Assembly (NCBI GenBank): GCA_017963165.1
Contig: JAGCTZ010000130.1
Coordinates: 1-22,581, forward strand
DNA from: Treponema sp.
GTDB taxonomy: Bacteria > Spirochaetota > Spirochaetia > Treponematales > Treponemataceae
Direction of reading: 5' to 3'
DNA: 22,581 bases
Part shown: positions 8,094 through 15,428 of the stretch, one piece after another
Layout of the letters: the number at the start of each line of letters is the position of its first letter
Numbering within the stretch: the first letter of the stretch is position 1
Position numbers and translations under genes: made by a program
The notes under the pieces: model-generated
What the model was told of the DNA's origin: nothing
The model's database searches: none
The model's input: the letters and a program-made list of their open reading frames with translations, nothing else

Positions 8094-8590
8094 ATGTACC
8101 AGTAGTATTAAATGGAAATAAAACAATTCTGGAAGCTCCTGCCGACGAAACTCTAATGTCTGTTTTGAGACGAATTGGTTGTGCCAGCGTAAAATGTGGC
8201 TGCGGTCAGGGTATGTGCGGTTCCTGTACAGTTCTTTTAAATGACAGTCCTGTTGCAACCTGCAAAATACCACTTGGAATAATTCAAAATGCAGATATTG
8301 TAACACTTGAATATTTTGAACGTACAAAAGAATATTCAATAATCATGAAAGGCTTTGAACTTGCAGGTATTAAACTTTGCGGCTTGTGTGATTCAGGAAA
8401 AATCTTTTCTGCATATCAGCTTATAAAAATGAATAAGATTCCTTCAAAGGACGAAATCCGTGAACAAGTTAGAAGTCTTGCACCCTGCTGTACTGATTTG
8501 AATACACTTATAAAAGGAATTATCATTGCCCTTGATATCCGCGACAATGGTATAGAACGAGCTTCAAGAAAAGCGGAGAGATACAAATGA
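8090..8590 (+). CDS. Xdh-like [2Fe-2S] subunit with an altered second cluster motif
   Basis: This is a 166-residue small subunit of the molybdenum hydroxylase family, carrying electrons between the molybdenum site and FAD. The N-terminal plant-ferredoxin-type cluster is canonical: Cys38, Cys43, Cys46 and Cys58 (CGCGQGMCGSCTV). The C-terminal helical cluster normally reads C-x2-C-x31-C-x-C; here it is Cys97, Cys100, then Pro132-Cys133-Cys134, so the third ligand is shifted by one and the two Cys are adjacent (APCCTD instead of LCRCTG). The Gln usually before the first Cys is Leu96. GGGAG precedes the start, and ATGA overlaps join it to both neighbours. Identity is secure; whether cluster II forms is doubtful. 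Confidence 0.88.
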   Translation: MNVPVVLNGNKTILEAPADETLMSVLRRIGCASVKCGCGQGMCGSCTVLLNDSPVATCKIPLGIIQNADIVTLEYFERTKEYSIIMKGFELAGIKLCGLCDSGKIFSAYQLIKMNKIPSKDEIREQVRSLAPCCTDLNTLIKGIIIALDIRDNGIERASRKAERYK

Positions 8591-9381
8591 AATCAATACT
8601 TTTTGCAAAAAACATATCAGAACTTTTCTTTCAGCTTAAAAGTAACAAAGAGCTTAAAATTGTCGGTGGCTGCACACAGATAGATGAGCTCCCTGAAAAA
8701 TCAATTTCTACTCATGGAATTGCAGAGCTTTCGCAGATTACGCGTCATGAACGCTTTTTGGAAGTTGGGCCTGGTGCCACACTTGCACAATTACTTGCTG
8801 TAGGACAGACTCACCTTCCGGCTATTCTTTATGAAGCAATTTTAAGCATTGCAAATCCTATCATAAGAAACATGGCAACGGTTGGTGGAAACATCTGCAC
8901 AGAAGGTCACAAACATACACTATATGCTCCACTCCTTGCGCTCGATACAAAGCTTGAATTCCGAAGTCAAACAGAAACAAGAATCGAGCCTCTCCAGACC
9001 TTTAAAAAGATTCCGCAGGGTTTTATACTTTCTAACATAAGAATCCCATTATCCTATCCGGAAGTTTCTATTTTCCGACGAATTGGACCTGAGCATACAA
9101 TAACACAGCATTCTGCATCATTTGTTTTTCTTGGAGATACAGAAAAAAATTCTCTTGTAGATGTTAAACTTGCCTTTGCAGGACCATTTGTTTTCAGAAG
9201 TAAAAATCTTGAAAATACAATTATCGGTCACAGACTCCCACTTACAAAAAAGGACATAGACGAAATTCAACTTACAGTTGCAGCCGAATTCCAGAAGGCT
9301 GCTACAGACCAGATGATAAGTGATGTCGTTCGTCAACAGTTTTTAAACCTTACTCGTTACAGCTTTGAACAATTGACTTAA
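8587..9381 (+). CDS. Xdh/CO-dehydrogenase-like FAD-binding subunit
   Basis: This 264-residue protein matches the FAD-binding medium subunit of molybdenum hydroxylases (CoxM/XdhB type), which takes electrons from the [2Fe-2S] subunit. The first FAD motif, usually AGGTDL, reads VGGCTQI near residue 27. The second, RNMATVGGNICTEG, and the following PLLALD stretch are well conserved. Residues about 170-264 form the usual C-terminal domain, though slightly short. Start ATG overlaps the upstream stop (ATGA) with GGAGAG before it. It is the last gene of the operon; 11 bases separate its stop from the convergent queA stop with no visible terminator. It is the best conserved of the three subunits, which suggests the complex still has a flavin role. 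Confidence 0.87.
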   Translation: MKSILFAKNISELFFQLKSNKELKIVGGCTQIDELPEKSISTHGIAELSQITRHERFLEVGPGATLAQLLAVGQTHLPAILYEAILSIANPIIRNMATVGGNICTEGHKHTLYAPLLALDTKLEFRSQTETRIEPLQTFKKIPQGFILSNIRIPLSYPEVSIFRRIGPEHTITQHSASFVFLGDTEKNSLVDVKLAFAGPFVFRSKNLENTIIGHRLPLTKKDIDEIQLTVAAEFQKAATDQMISDVVRQQFLNLTRYSFEQLT

Positions 9382-9392
9382 CGAAAACAGCA

Positions 9393-10475
9393 CTACCGAA
9401 TAAACATGCAGTCTCCATAGGAAAAAAATCTATACTTCTGTTCAACAGCAGTTTTGTAAGCGTTTAAAATATTTTCTCGTCCGGCAAATGCAGAAACAAG
9501 CATAATTAATGTACTTTCGGGTGTATGAAAGTTAGTAAACATTTTATCTACAACTTTAAATTTAAAACCAGGGTACATAAAAATACTTGTAGAAGAAGTT
9601 CCCGGACGCACCCATTCCATTTGTGAGACCAGAGATTGCACTCCCTGAGACTGGTCAAAGATTCTAAGGGCTGCACTTTCAAGTGTTCTTACACTTGTAG
9701 TTCCAACTGCAAGCACAGGGCGCCCTTCTCTTTTTGCTTTATTTATAGCTTCAGCAGTTTCAACCGGAATTGTATACCATTCTTCATGCATTTTATGATT
9801 TTCGATATTTTCTTCGCGAACAGGAAGAAAAGTTCCAAGCCCGACATGAAGCGTTACAAAGCAACGTTCAATTCCTTTTGCATCAAGACGGGCAAGCATT
9901 TCTTCTGTAAAATGAAGTCCAGCTGTCGGACAGGCTGCAGAACCTGTATCAGTAGCATACACATTCTGATAACGTTCGCTGTCTTCTTCTGTGTCACCAC
10001 GCCTGATATATGGTGGCAGAGGAATATGACCATTTTTTTCAAACCAGTCTTCGTTAATTGCAAAATCAAATTTAAGGGCACGGAATTCTGTTCCTGCATT
10101 TCCTTCGTGCTCAATAATCGTGGCAATAGTTCCATCCGGAAATTTATAATGCATACCAGGTTTCTGCTTTTTAGCAGATTTTACCATTGTATTCCAGATA
10201 CAGCATTCCTTATCAATAGTATTTAAAAACATGAATTCTGTTTCACGGCCTGTAGTCTCTTTTATTCCATAAACACGAGCGCGGCGTACACGACTATTAT
10301 TAAAAACCATAAGAGTACCAGGTTCAATTAAGTCAGGCAAATCATCCATCATATGATGTTCAACCTGACCAGTCACACGATTTAAAAGCATAAGCTTATC
10401 CTGTCCGCGCACACCACTCGGATGTTGAGCAATAAGCTCTTCAGGTAAGTCAAAATTAAAATCAGAAGTTAGCAT
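9393..10475 (-). CDS. queA: S-adenosylmethionine:tRNA ribosyltransferase-isomerase QueA
   Basis: QueA transfers and rearranges the ribose of S-adenosylmethionine onto 7-aminomethyl-7-deazaguanine in tRNA, giving epoxyqueuosine at the wobble position. The N terminus SDFNFDLPEELIAQHPS, the middle CFVTLHVGLGTFLPV and the C-terminal YRFFSYGDCMFI are hallmark stretches. I chose ATG 10475 (360 residues), where family members normally begin. An upstream TTG at 10514 would add 13 unlikely residues and lies beyond the promoter. No Shine-Dalgarno precedes this ATG; instead an extended -10 ends 6 bases before it, suggesting a leaderless message. It lies 68 bases after the flavin oxidoreductase gene on the same strand. 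Function is very secure; the start is well supported. Confidence 0.96.
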   Translation of the reverse strand: MLTSDFNFDLPEELIAQHPSGVRGQDKLMLLNRVTGQVEHHMMDDLPDLIEPGTLMVFNNSRVRRARVYGIKETTGRETEFMFLNTIDKECCIWNTMVKSAKKQKPGMHYKFPDGTIATIIEHEGNAGTEFRALKFDFAINEDWFEKNGHIPLPPYIRRGDTEEDSERYQNVYATDTGSAACPTAGLHFTEEMLARLDAKGIERCFVTLHVGLGTFLPVREENIENHKMHEEWYTIPVETAEAINKAKREGRPVLAVGTTSVRTLESAALRIFDQSQGVQSLVSQMEWVRPGTSSTSIFMYPGFKFKVVDKMFTNFHTPESTLIMLVSAFAGRENILNAYKTAVEQKYRFFSYGDCMFIR

Positions 10476-10481
10476 GGGGAG

Positions 10482-10510
10482 ATTGTAGCATAAATCAAAG
10501 AGAATGGGAA
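10482..10510 (-). promoter_or_regulatory. queA promoter, predicted leaderless
   Basis: On the minus strand: TTCCCA (10510-10505), a 17-base spacer ending in TGC, TACAAT (10487-10482), then CTCCCC and ATG. With +1 normally 7 bases past the hexamer, transcription would begin at the A of the start codon. Confidence 0.6.
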
Positions 10511-10543
10511 ACAATACATTAAAAAAATATGAACATTAAAAAT

Positions 10544-11626
10544 TTATCTTCGACTTTCAGCCGGGCACTTATGAGGCATCATAGGACCATATTGACATCG
10601 CGGACAATTAAAGCATTTTACAAAAGGAACAGGAGAACTTTCATCGGCAGTAAGCACAGCTTCACAGAAGGCCGGATCTGCAAGAACAGCACGTCCCAGA
10701 TCAACAGTATCAACAAGCTCGTTTTCTATAAGGTGCTTTACAAGCGACGGTTCAAAAATTGAATTTACACAGGAAACAGGCACCCGACCTTTAAAATGTT
10801 CATGAAACAAAACACCCATTTTGCAAATCAAATTATAAGGTTCGCCCTCTTCCTTTAATGAAGAATCATTCCATTCAATTCCGGTCGAAACCTGAAGATA
10901 ATCACAACCGGCTTTTACATATTCTTCTGCAATATTGATAGCTGTTGCAACATCAGGCTCAACTCCAACAGTTCTCACAGAAATAATAAAATCATTACCA
11001 CAGGCCTTTCTAATCATCTTTATTATTTCCGAACAAAAGCGTGCCCTGTTTTCATCACTTCCGCCGTATTCATCTTTTCTAAGATTTGTCTTTTTTGAAG
11101 CAAACTGATTTATAAGATATCCATGGCATCCATGAAGTTGTACTCCATCATAGCCGGCTTTTTGTGCACGAACTGCTGCAGCGGTAAAAGCTTCTTCCAT
11201 TTCATGAATTTCCTGAACAGACATTTCGCGCGAAAGCTTTTCCACATTATCACGAACAGGAACTGAAGAAGGCCCGACTGCTTCTCCGCAATCAGCATTC
11301 GATGTAATTCCTGTATGATTTATTTGAATAAGTACAGCAGCTCCATTTTTGTGACACACATCAACAATCTTTTTATGACCTTCAATCTGTGCATCTTCCC
11401 AAAGCCCCATATGATTTTTCCAGAATCGTCCGCCGGGAAGGATTGCTGTAGCCTCGACACAGATAAGTCCTGCACCATGTTCAGCACGCTCCCGATAATG
11501 CTCAATATGCTTTTGAGTTACCAGACCGTCATCACCGGCATAATCAAACTTTACAGTCGGAGCCATTGTAAGTCTGTTTTTTACGATAGTTTTATTGATA
11601 GTTATCGGGTCGGACACTTTTGTCAT
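10544..11626 (-). CDS. Old-Yellow-Enzyme-family flavin oxidoreductase
   Basis: This 360-residue FMN-dependent TIM-barrel protein, the NADH:flavin oxidoreductase/OYE family, probably reduces activated double bonds or similar electrophiles; the substrate is unknown. The N-terminal KNRLTMAPT and the catalytic/FMN segment HGCHGYLINQFASKKTN followed by RKDEYGGSDENRARF are diagnostic. The chain ends with Cys338-x2-Cys341-x2-Cys344-x9-Cys354, similar to the 4Fe-4S site that follows the barrel in 2,4-dienoyl-CoA reductase and 2-enoate reductase, but the second flavin domain of those enzymes is missing. The start has GGAAGG 11 bases upstream. It follows ruvB by 32 bases and is probably co-transcribed with it. 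Whether the Cys bind a cluster is inference. Confidence 0.9.
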   Translation of the reverse strand: MTKVSDPITINKTIVKNRLTMAPTVKFDYAGDDGLVTQKHIEHYRERAEHGAGLICVEATAILPGGRFWKNHMGLWEDAQIEGHKKIVDVCHKNGAAVLIQINHTGITSNADCGEAVGPSSVPVRDNVEKLSREMSVQEIHEMEEAFTAAAVRAQKAGYDGVQLHGCHGYLINQFASKKTNLRKDEYGGSDENRARFCSEIIKMIRKACGNDFIISVRTVGVEPDVATAINIAEEYVKAGCDYLQVSTGIEWNDSSLKEEGEPYNLICKMGVLFHEHFKGRVPVSCVNSIFEPSLVKHLIENELVDTVDLGRAVLADPAFCEAVLTADESSPVPFVKCFNCPRCQYGPMMPHKCPAESRR

Positions 11627-11658
11627 AATTATTTTTCCTTCCGGTATATCTGAATATA

Positions 11659-12717
11659 TTAAAAAAGAGAACCCTGTGCACCGCCATCTTTTGAATCAGC
11701 AGCATGTGTAAGACCAAGATGTGTATAAGCTTTTTCTGTTACCATTCGACCACGTGGCGTTCGCTGGAGCAGACCACACTGAATCAAATACGGCTCGTAG
11801 TAATCTTCCAGAGTATCCATACTTTCGCCGATTGAAATTGCAAGGGTTTCGGCTCCTACCGGGCCACCACCAAAGTTTTCTATAATTGAACGTAAGATTT
11901 CTCTATCGTATTTTTCAAGACCAATGCCGTCAATTTCAAGCCGACGCAATCCATCATCAACAATCTGAACTGTAATTGTATTACTGCCTGCAACCTGAGC
12001 AAAATCACGCATACGTCGAAGGACTCGATTTGCAACACGGGGAGTTCCACGGCAGCACTGCGCAAGAAGCATAGCGGCATCGTCATCAATTGCAACCTCA
12101 AGAATTGCGGCAGAACGTTTTATAATAGAAGAAAGTTCTTCCTGAGAATAAAATTCAAAACGAGGAATAAAACCAAAACGAGAACGAAGCGGACTCGAAA
12201 CAGAACCGGCCTTTGTTGTGGCACCAACAAGTGTAAAAGGTGGAATAGGAATACGAACTGTTCGAGCCGCAGCTCCCTGACCTATAATCCAGTCAAGTTC
12301 AAAATCTTCCATTGCAATATAAAGCATTTCTTCGATTGCAGGTTTCAGACGGTGGATTTCATCTATAAAGAAAACTGTGCGCGGAGTAATTGTAGAAAGA
12401 ATTCCGGCAAGATCCTTTGGTTTTTCAAGAGCAGGTGCAGAAGTTACTTTAAAATCAACACCAAGTTCATGAGCTGTAATCTGTGCAAGAGTTGTTTTTC
12501 CAAGACCAGGAGGACCAATAAGCAGAAGATGATCAAGCGGTTCTTCGCGAAGTTTTGCTGCTTCTATAAAGGTTGAAAGATTTTTTTTCACGCTTTCCTG
12601 TCCAAGAAAATCTGCAAGACGAGTTGGACGAAGCTTGTTGTCCTGTTCATCAAAAGAGTTCTTCAAATCTGCCCTAACAATTGCAGAAAAGTCTGTAGAA
12701 AAATCTTCATCATTCAT
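11659..12717 (-). CDS. ruvB: Holliday junction branch-migration ATPase RuvB
   Basis: RuvB is the AAA+ motor that, with RuvA, drives branch migration of Holliday junctions during recombinational repair. Walker A GPPGLGKT is at 68-75 and Walker B FFIDEIH at 116-122. The lid and winged-helix parts ([27 protein letters not shown]) are complete. I chose ATG 12717 (352 residues, [10 protein letters not shown]) rather than the TTG at 12735, which lies inside the -10 region. No Shine-Dalgarno precedes it; an extended -10 lies 6 bases upstream. It is separated from ruvC-ruvA by the phosphodiesterase gene, unlike the contiguous ruvCAB of many bacteria, and is followed by the flavin oxidoreductase gene. 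Confidence 0.97.
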   Translation of the reverse strand: MNDEDFSTDFSAIVRADLKNSFDEQDNKLRPTRLADFLGQESVKKNLSTFIEAAKLREEPLDHLLLIGPPGLGKTTLAQITAHELGVDFKVTSAPALEKPKDLAGILSTITPRTVFFIDEIHRLKPAIEEMLYIAMEDFELDWIIGQGAAARTVRIPIPPFTLVGATTKAGSVSSPLRSRFGFIPRFEFYSQEELSSIIKRSAAILEVAIDDDAAMLLAQCCRGTPRVANRVLRRMRDFAQVAGSNTITVQIVDDGLRRLEIDGIGLEKYDREILRSIIENFGGGPVGAETLAISIGESMDTLEDYYEPYLIQCGLLQRTPRGRMVTEKAYTHLGLTHAADSKDGGAQGSLF

Positions 12718-12723
12718 AATTTT

Positions 12724-12732
12724 ATTATAGCA
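12724..12732 (-). promoter_or_regulatory. ruvB extended -10, predicted leaderless
   Basis: On the minus strand TGC-TATAAT (12732-12724) is followed by AAAATT and the ATG at 12717. The hexamer is a perfect consensus with a TGN extension; no convincing -35 is visible. The start of transcription would coincide with the ATG. Confidence 0.6.
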
Positions 12733-12838
12733 CAATTTTATGGAAAGTTATAGAGTTGTAAAACACTCACGATGACAGGAATTCCCTACCCATCATGCAG
12801 GAATCAAAGTTTACTAGTTACATAACCTGTCCTTTTTA

Positions 12839-12847
12839 TGATATAAT
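12839..12847 (+). promoter_or_regulatory. Extended -10 of the EAL gene, predicted leaderless
   Basis: TGA-TATAAT ends at 12847 and is followed by TAAAT and ATG 12853, a 5-base gap. There is no Shine-Dalgarno. The rest of the 12736-12852 spacer holds the divergent ruvB promoter, a GGAATTCC palindrome and no other clear signal. Confidence 0.55.
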
Positions 12848-12852
12848 TAAAT

Positions 12853-14781
12853 ATGCGCTACATTTTTCATTATGACATTGCGGCCTTTTTTGTTTCTCTG
12901 GTTGTACTTTTTCATATTTTTATCAAACAACGCATTTCAACAAGAGTCTCAAAGGCTTTTAAGTTCCTTGCAATCGATTTGTTCTTTGCAATTATTTTTG
13001 ACATCATAACTATTTTTACAATCAGTTATTACAGCTCAGTACCAGTCTGGCTCAACTATCTGCTCAACATTCTGTCCCTTCTTACTTACAACAGTCTTCC
13101 AGTTTTTTATATCATAAGCATAATGTCATCAAGCATGGAAGAAGATGAAAAATTTTCACAGCGCTCTAAGATTTTAATTTCTGTTCCAATTGCATTTGTA
13201 ATTCTTCTTATACTCACAACACCTATAACAAAATCTGTAATCTATTTTGATTCTGACGGAAAATATTGTGTAGGACCTCTTATTGATATTCTTACAGGAG
13301 TAGGTTTTGTTTATCTTATAATGGTTGGTGTACACGGTGTTCTTAAAAGAAAAACCTTGCGCACAGAACAGGTAATAACAATTGTTGTTTATACAGTTGC
13401 AACAATTATTTCACTTGTAATTTCCAATATTTTTACAAGCCTTCTTATTACATTATTCTTTGCATCAATTTCTGTCCTAATCACATATCTTTCTCTTGAT
13501 AATCCTTCGGAATACACAGATCCTATAATGGATATTTACAATAAAAAAGCCTTTATGATTACTACTGCATCTTTCTTTAACAGCGGCAAAAAATTCACAG
13601 TTCTTGGACTTAAACTCGAAGGCATCGCAAATCTGAACGAAACAATCGGTTACAATAACCTTAATAAACTGCTTGTTCTTCTTGCCAGAAGACTTAGCGG
13701 CATCGTAGGAAAAAACAACACCTTCAGATTGTCAGGCAGTAAAATTGTAATGCTTCTTGATCCGGAAGATAAAGATTTAGATGACAAACTTCTTGAACTT
13801 CAACTGTTATTTTCACAGAACGCAAAAATACAGAATTTCGAAATAACACCAAAAGTAAAGATGGTGCTCTTTCATTGTCCCGAAGCTGCAGATCACTTTG
13901 TAAAACTCAACGATCTTCTTTTTGATACGCTTAATTCACCGCAGACAGAAACTGGCAAAATCATAGACGGCAATAAAAATATGCTCGAAAAATCACGCCG
14001 TGAATATATCTTAGTACAGATGCTTAAACAGGCTCTTACACAAAATCAATTTGAAGTTTATTATCAGCCTATTTATTCTGTAAAAGATAAAAAGTTTACG
14101 ACAGCCGAAGCACTTGTAAGATTAAACAACAACGAGCTTGGTTTTGTTTCGCCAGAAGAATTTATTCCACTTGCAGAACGAAACGGTTTAATGCTTCTTC
14201 TTGGAGAATTTATTTTCCGTTCTGTATGTAAATTTATTATCAACAATAAAATCTGGGAAAAAGGTATAGAATATATTCAGGTAAATCTTTCTGTAATTCA
14301 ATGTATGCAGGAAAAATTACAGGACCAACTGCTTTCTATTATGGATTACTACGGAGTTGATTATAAATATATTCAGTTCGAAGTTACAGAAAATGCTGCA
14401 AATACTTCTCACGACAACCTTATGAAAAATATGAAGCAGTTTGCAGAAAAAAATATTGAGTTTGCACTTGATGATTATGGCACAGGTTATTCAAACACTT
14501 CGGGTATTCTTGAATATCCATTCCATAGAATCAAGCTTGACAGATCAATTATCTGGGCTGCCATGAAAAATGAAAAATCAAGACAATACCTGCAGCATAC
14601 AATTTCTATGTTTAAAGACATGGGATTTGAACTTGTTGCCGAAGGAATTGAAACTCAGGAAATGGCAGACAGTCTTATTAAAATGAAGTGTGATTATCTT
14701 CAGGGCTACCTTTATTCAAAGCCATTACAAGTAAAAGATTTCTTAAAATTATGCAAGCTCGACGATAGCCTTACGGAATAA
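12853..14781 (+). CDS. Membrane c-di-GMP phosphodiesterase (degenerate GGDEF, EAL)
   Basis: This 642-residue inner-membrane protein should hydrolyse cyclic di-GMP. Residues about 8-215 hold six to seven hydrophobic segments, a probable sensor. Residues about 225-365 are a GGDEF-like domain starting at MDIYNKKAF, but the signature loop reads SGSKI (294-298), so cyclase activity is not expected. The EAL domain (about 385-635) keeps every metal and catalytic residue I can place: Glu419 (EAL), Asn478 (NLS), Glu510, Asp540-Asp541 (DDYGTGYS), Lys561, Glu597/Glu600 (EGIE) and Gln617 (QGY). It is likely an active phosphodiesterase, perhaps tuning motility or attachment. It has its own leaderless-type promoter, and its last 33 bases overlap the 3' end of convergent ruvA. 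Confidence 0.92.
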   Translation: MRYIFHYDIAAFFVSLVVLFHIFIKQRISTRVSKAFKFLAIDLFFAIIFDIITIFTISYYSSVPVWLNYLLNILSLLTYNSLPVFYIISIMSSSMEEDEKFSQRSKILISVPIAFVILLILTTPITKSVIYFDSDGKYCVGPLIDILTGVGFVYLIMVGVHGVLKRKTLRTEQVITIVVYTVATIISLVISNIFTSLLITLFFASISVLITYLSLDNPSEYTDPIMDIYNKKAFMITTASFFNSGKKFTVLGLKLEGIANLNETIGYNNLNKLLVLLARRLSGIVGKNNTFRLSGSKIVMLLDPEDKDLDDKLLELQLLFSQNAKIQNFEITPKVKMVLFHCPEAADHFVKLNDLLFDTLNSPQTETGKIIDGNKNMLEKSRREYILVQMLKQALTQNQFEVYYQPIYSVKDKKFTTAEALVRLNNNELGFVSPEEFIPLAERNGLMLLLGEFIFRSVCKFIINNKIWEKGIEYIQVNLSVIQCMQEKLQDQLLSIMDYYGVDYKYIQFEVTENAANTSHDNLMKNMKQFAEKNIEFALDDYGTGYSNTSGILEYPFHRIKLDRSIIWAAMKNEKSRQYLQHTISMFKDMGFELVAEGIETQEMADSLIKMKCDYLQGYLYSKPLQVKDFLKLCKLDDSLTE

Positions 14782-15366
14782 TAATTCTTCTTTTTCTTTT
14801 TTCGATTTTCCGTCAAAGTCTTTATCAGAAGATAAAACTTCAACAAGCTCTGCAATTTTCTGCTGAACAAGGCGTTTGTCATAACCCATACTTACTAAAG
14901 AAGCAACCAATTCTGAATAAGGTTCAGCAGCCCCTACCCGAACAACAGCCCCGGCATTTTCGCTAAGCTTAAGTTTACCCTTAAGAGTAAGAATCATTTT
15001 TCCAGCAGTTTTTTTACCAACACCAGGAATCTTTTCGAGCATTTCAAGGTCACCATTTTCAAGAACTTCCATAAGACGAGAACTGCTTACGGAAGACATA
15101 ATTTTAACCGCACCTTTAGGACCAACTCCATCAACCTTAAGCAAATCTAAAAAAAGAGAACGTTCGTCGGCACTGGCAAAACCATAAAGACACATAAGCT
15201 GATCCGTATGCTGAAGCCATGTATAAACCTTAGCCTCATTACCAACCGGTGGCAGCATATCAAGATTAGAATCTGGAACACATAAGTCCCATTCTACTCC
15301 ATTTGTATCTAAGAAAACCTGTTTTGGAAATTTTGCTGTAATGATTCCTGTAAGTGAATTAAACAT
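14749..15366 (-). CDS. ruvA: Holliday junction DNA helicase subunit RuvA
   Basis: RuvA is a 205-residue tetrameric protein that binds four-way junctions and loads RuvB. The N-terminal OB fold (MFNSLTGIITAKFPKQVF) and LYGFASADER are followed by helix-hairpin-helix motifs LLKVDGVGPKGAVKIM and LEKIPGVGKKTAGKMIL, then a C-terminal domain that contacts RuvB. The length is normal. ATG 15366 has no Shine-Dalgarno but an extended -10 six bases upstream. It follows ruvC by 62 bases, a spacer with two overlapping palindromes. Its 3' end overlaps the phosphodiesterase gene tail to tail. Confidence 0.97.
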   Translation of the reverse strand: MFNSLTGIITAKFPKQVFLDTNGVEWDLCVPDSNLDMLPPVGNEAKVYTWLQHTDQLMCLYGFASADERSLFLDLLKVDGVGPKGAVKIMSSVSSSRLMEVLENGDLEMLEKIPGVGKKTAGKMILTLKGKLKLSENAGAVVRVGAAEPYSELVASLVSMGYDKRLVQQKIAELVEVLSSDKDFDGKSKKEKEELLFRKAIVELA

Positions 15367-15372
15367 AATTAA

Positions 15373-15402
15373 ATAATATCATTTTTAGGCAGAACTGGGC
15401 AA
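15373..15402 (-). promoter_or_regulatory. ruvA promoter, predicted leaderless
   Basis: On the minus strand TTGCCC (15402-15397), an 18-base spacer ending in TGA, TATTAT (15378-15373), then TTAATT and ATG 15366. Same geometry as queA and ruvB. Confidence 0.55.
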
Positions 15403-15404
15403 CA

Positions 15405-15426
15405 CACAAAATCATTTTGTGCACAA
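15405..15426. promoter_or_regulatory. Overlapping palindromes between ruvC and ruvA
   Basis: CACAAAATCATTTTGTG (15405-15421) has perfect 8-bp arms around one base. TTGTGCACAA (15417-15426) is a perfect 10-bp palindrome overlapping its right arm. They lie just upstream of the ruvA -35. No U-tract follows on the minus strand, so an operator is more likely than a terminator. Confidence 0.45.
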
Positions 15427-15428
15427 CA

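Noticed and set aside
10476..10514. TTG start adding 13 residues to QueA
   Set aside because: The added residues are not family-like and the region holds the promoter; QueA proteins start near the chosen ATG.
12718..12735. TTG start adding six residues to RuvB
   Set aside because: It lies within the -10 hexamer region and would give MCYNKI, which is not family-like; ATG 12717 fits better.
13681..13760. Active diguanylate cyclase domain
   Set aside because: The GGDEF signature is replaced by SGSKI, so cyclase activity is not supported.
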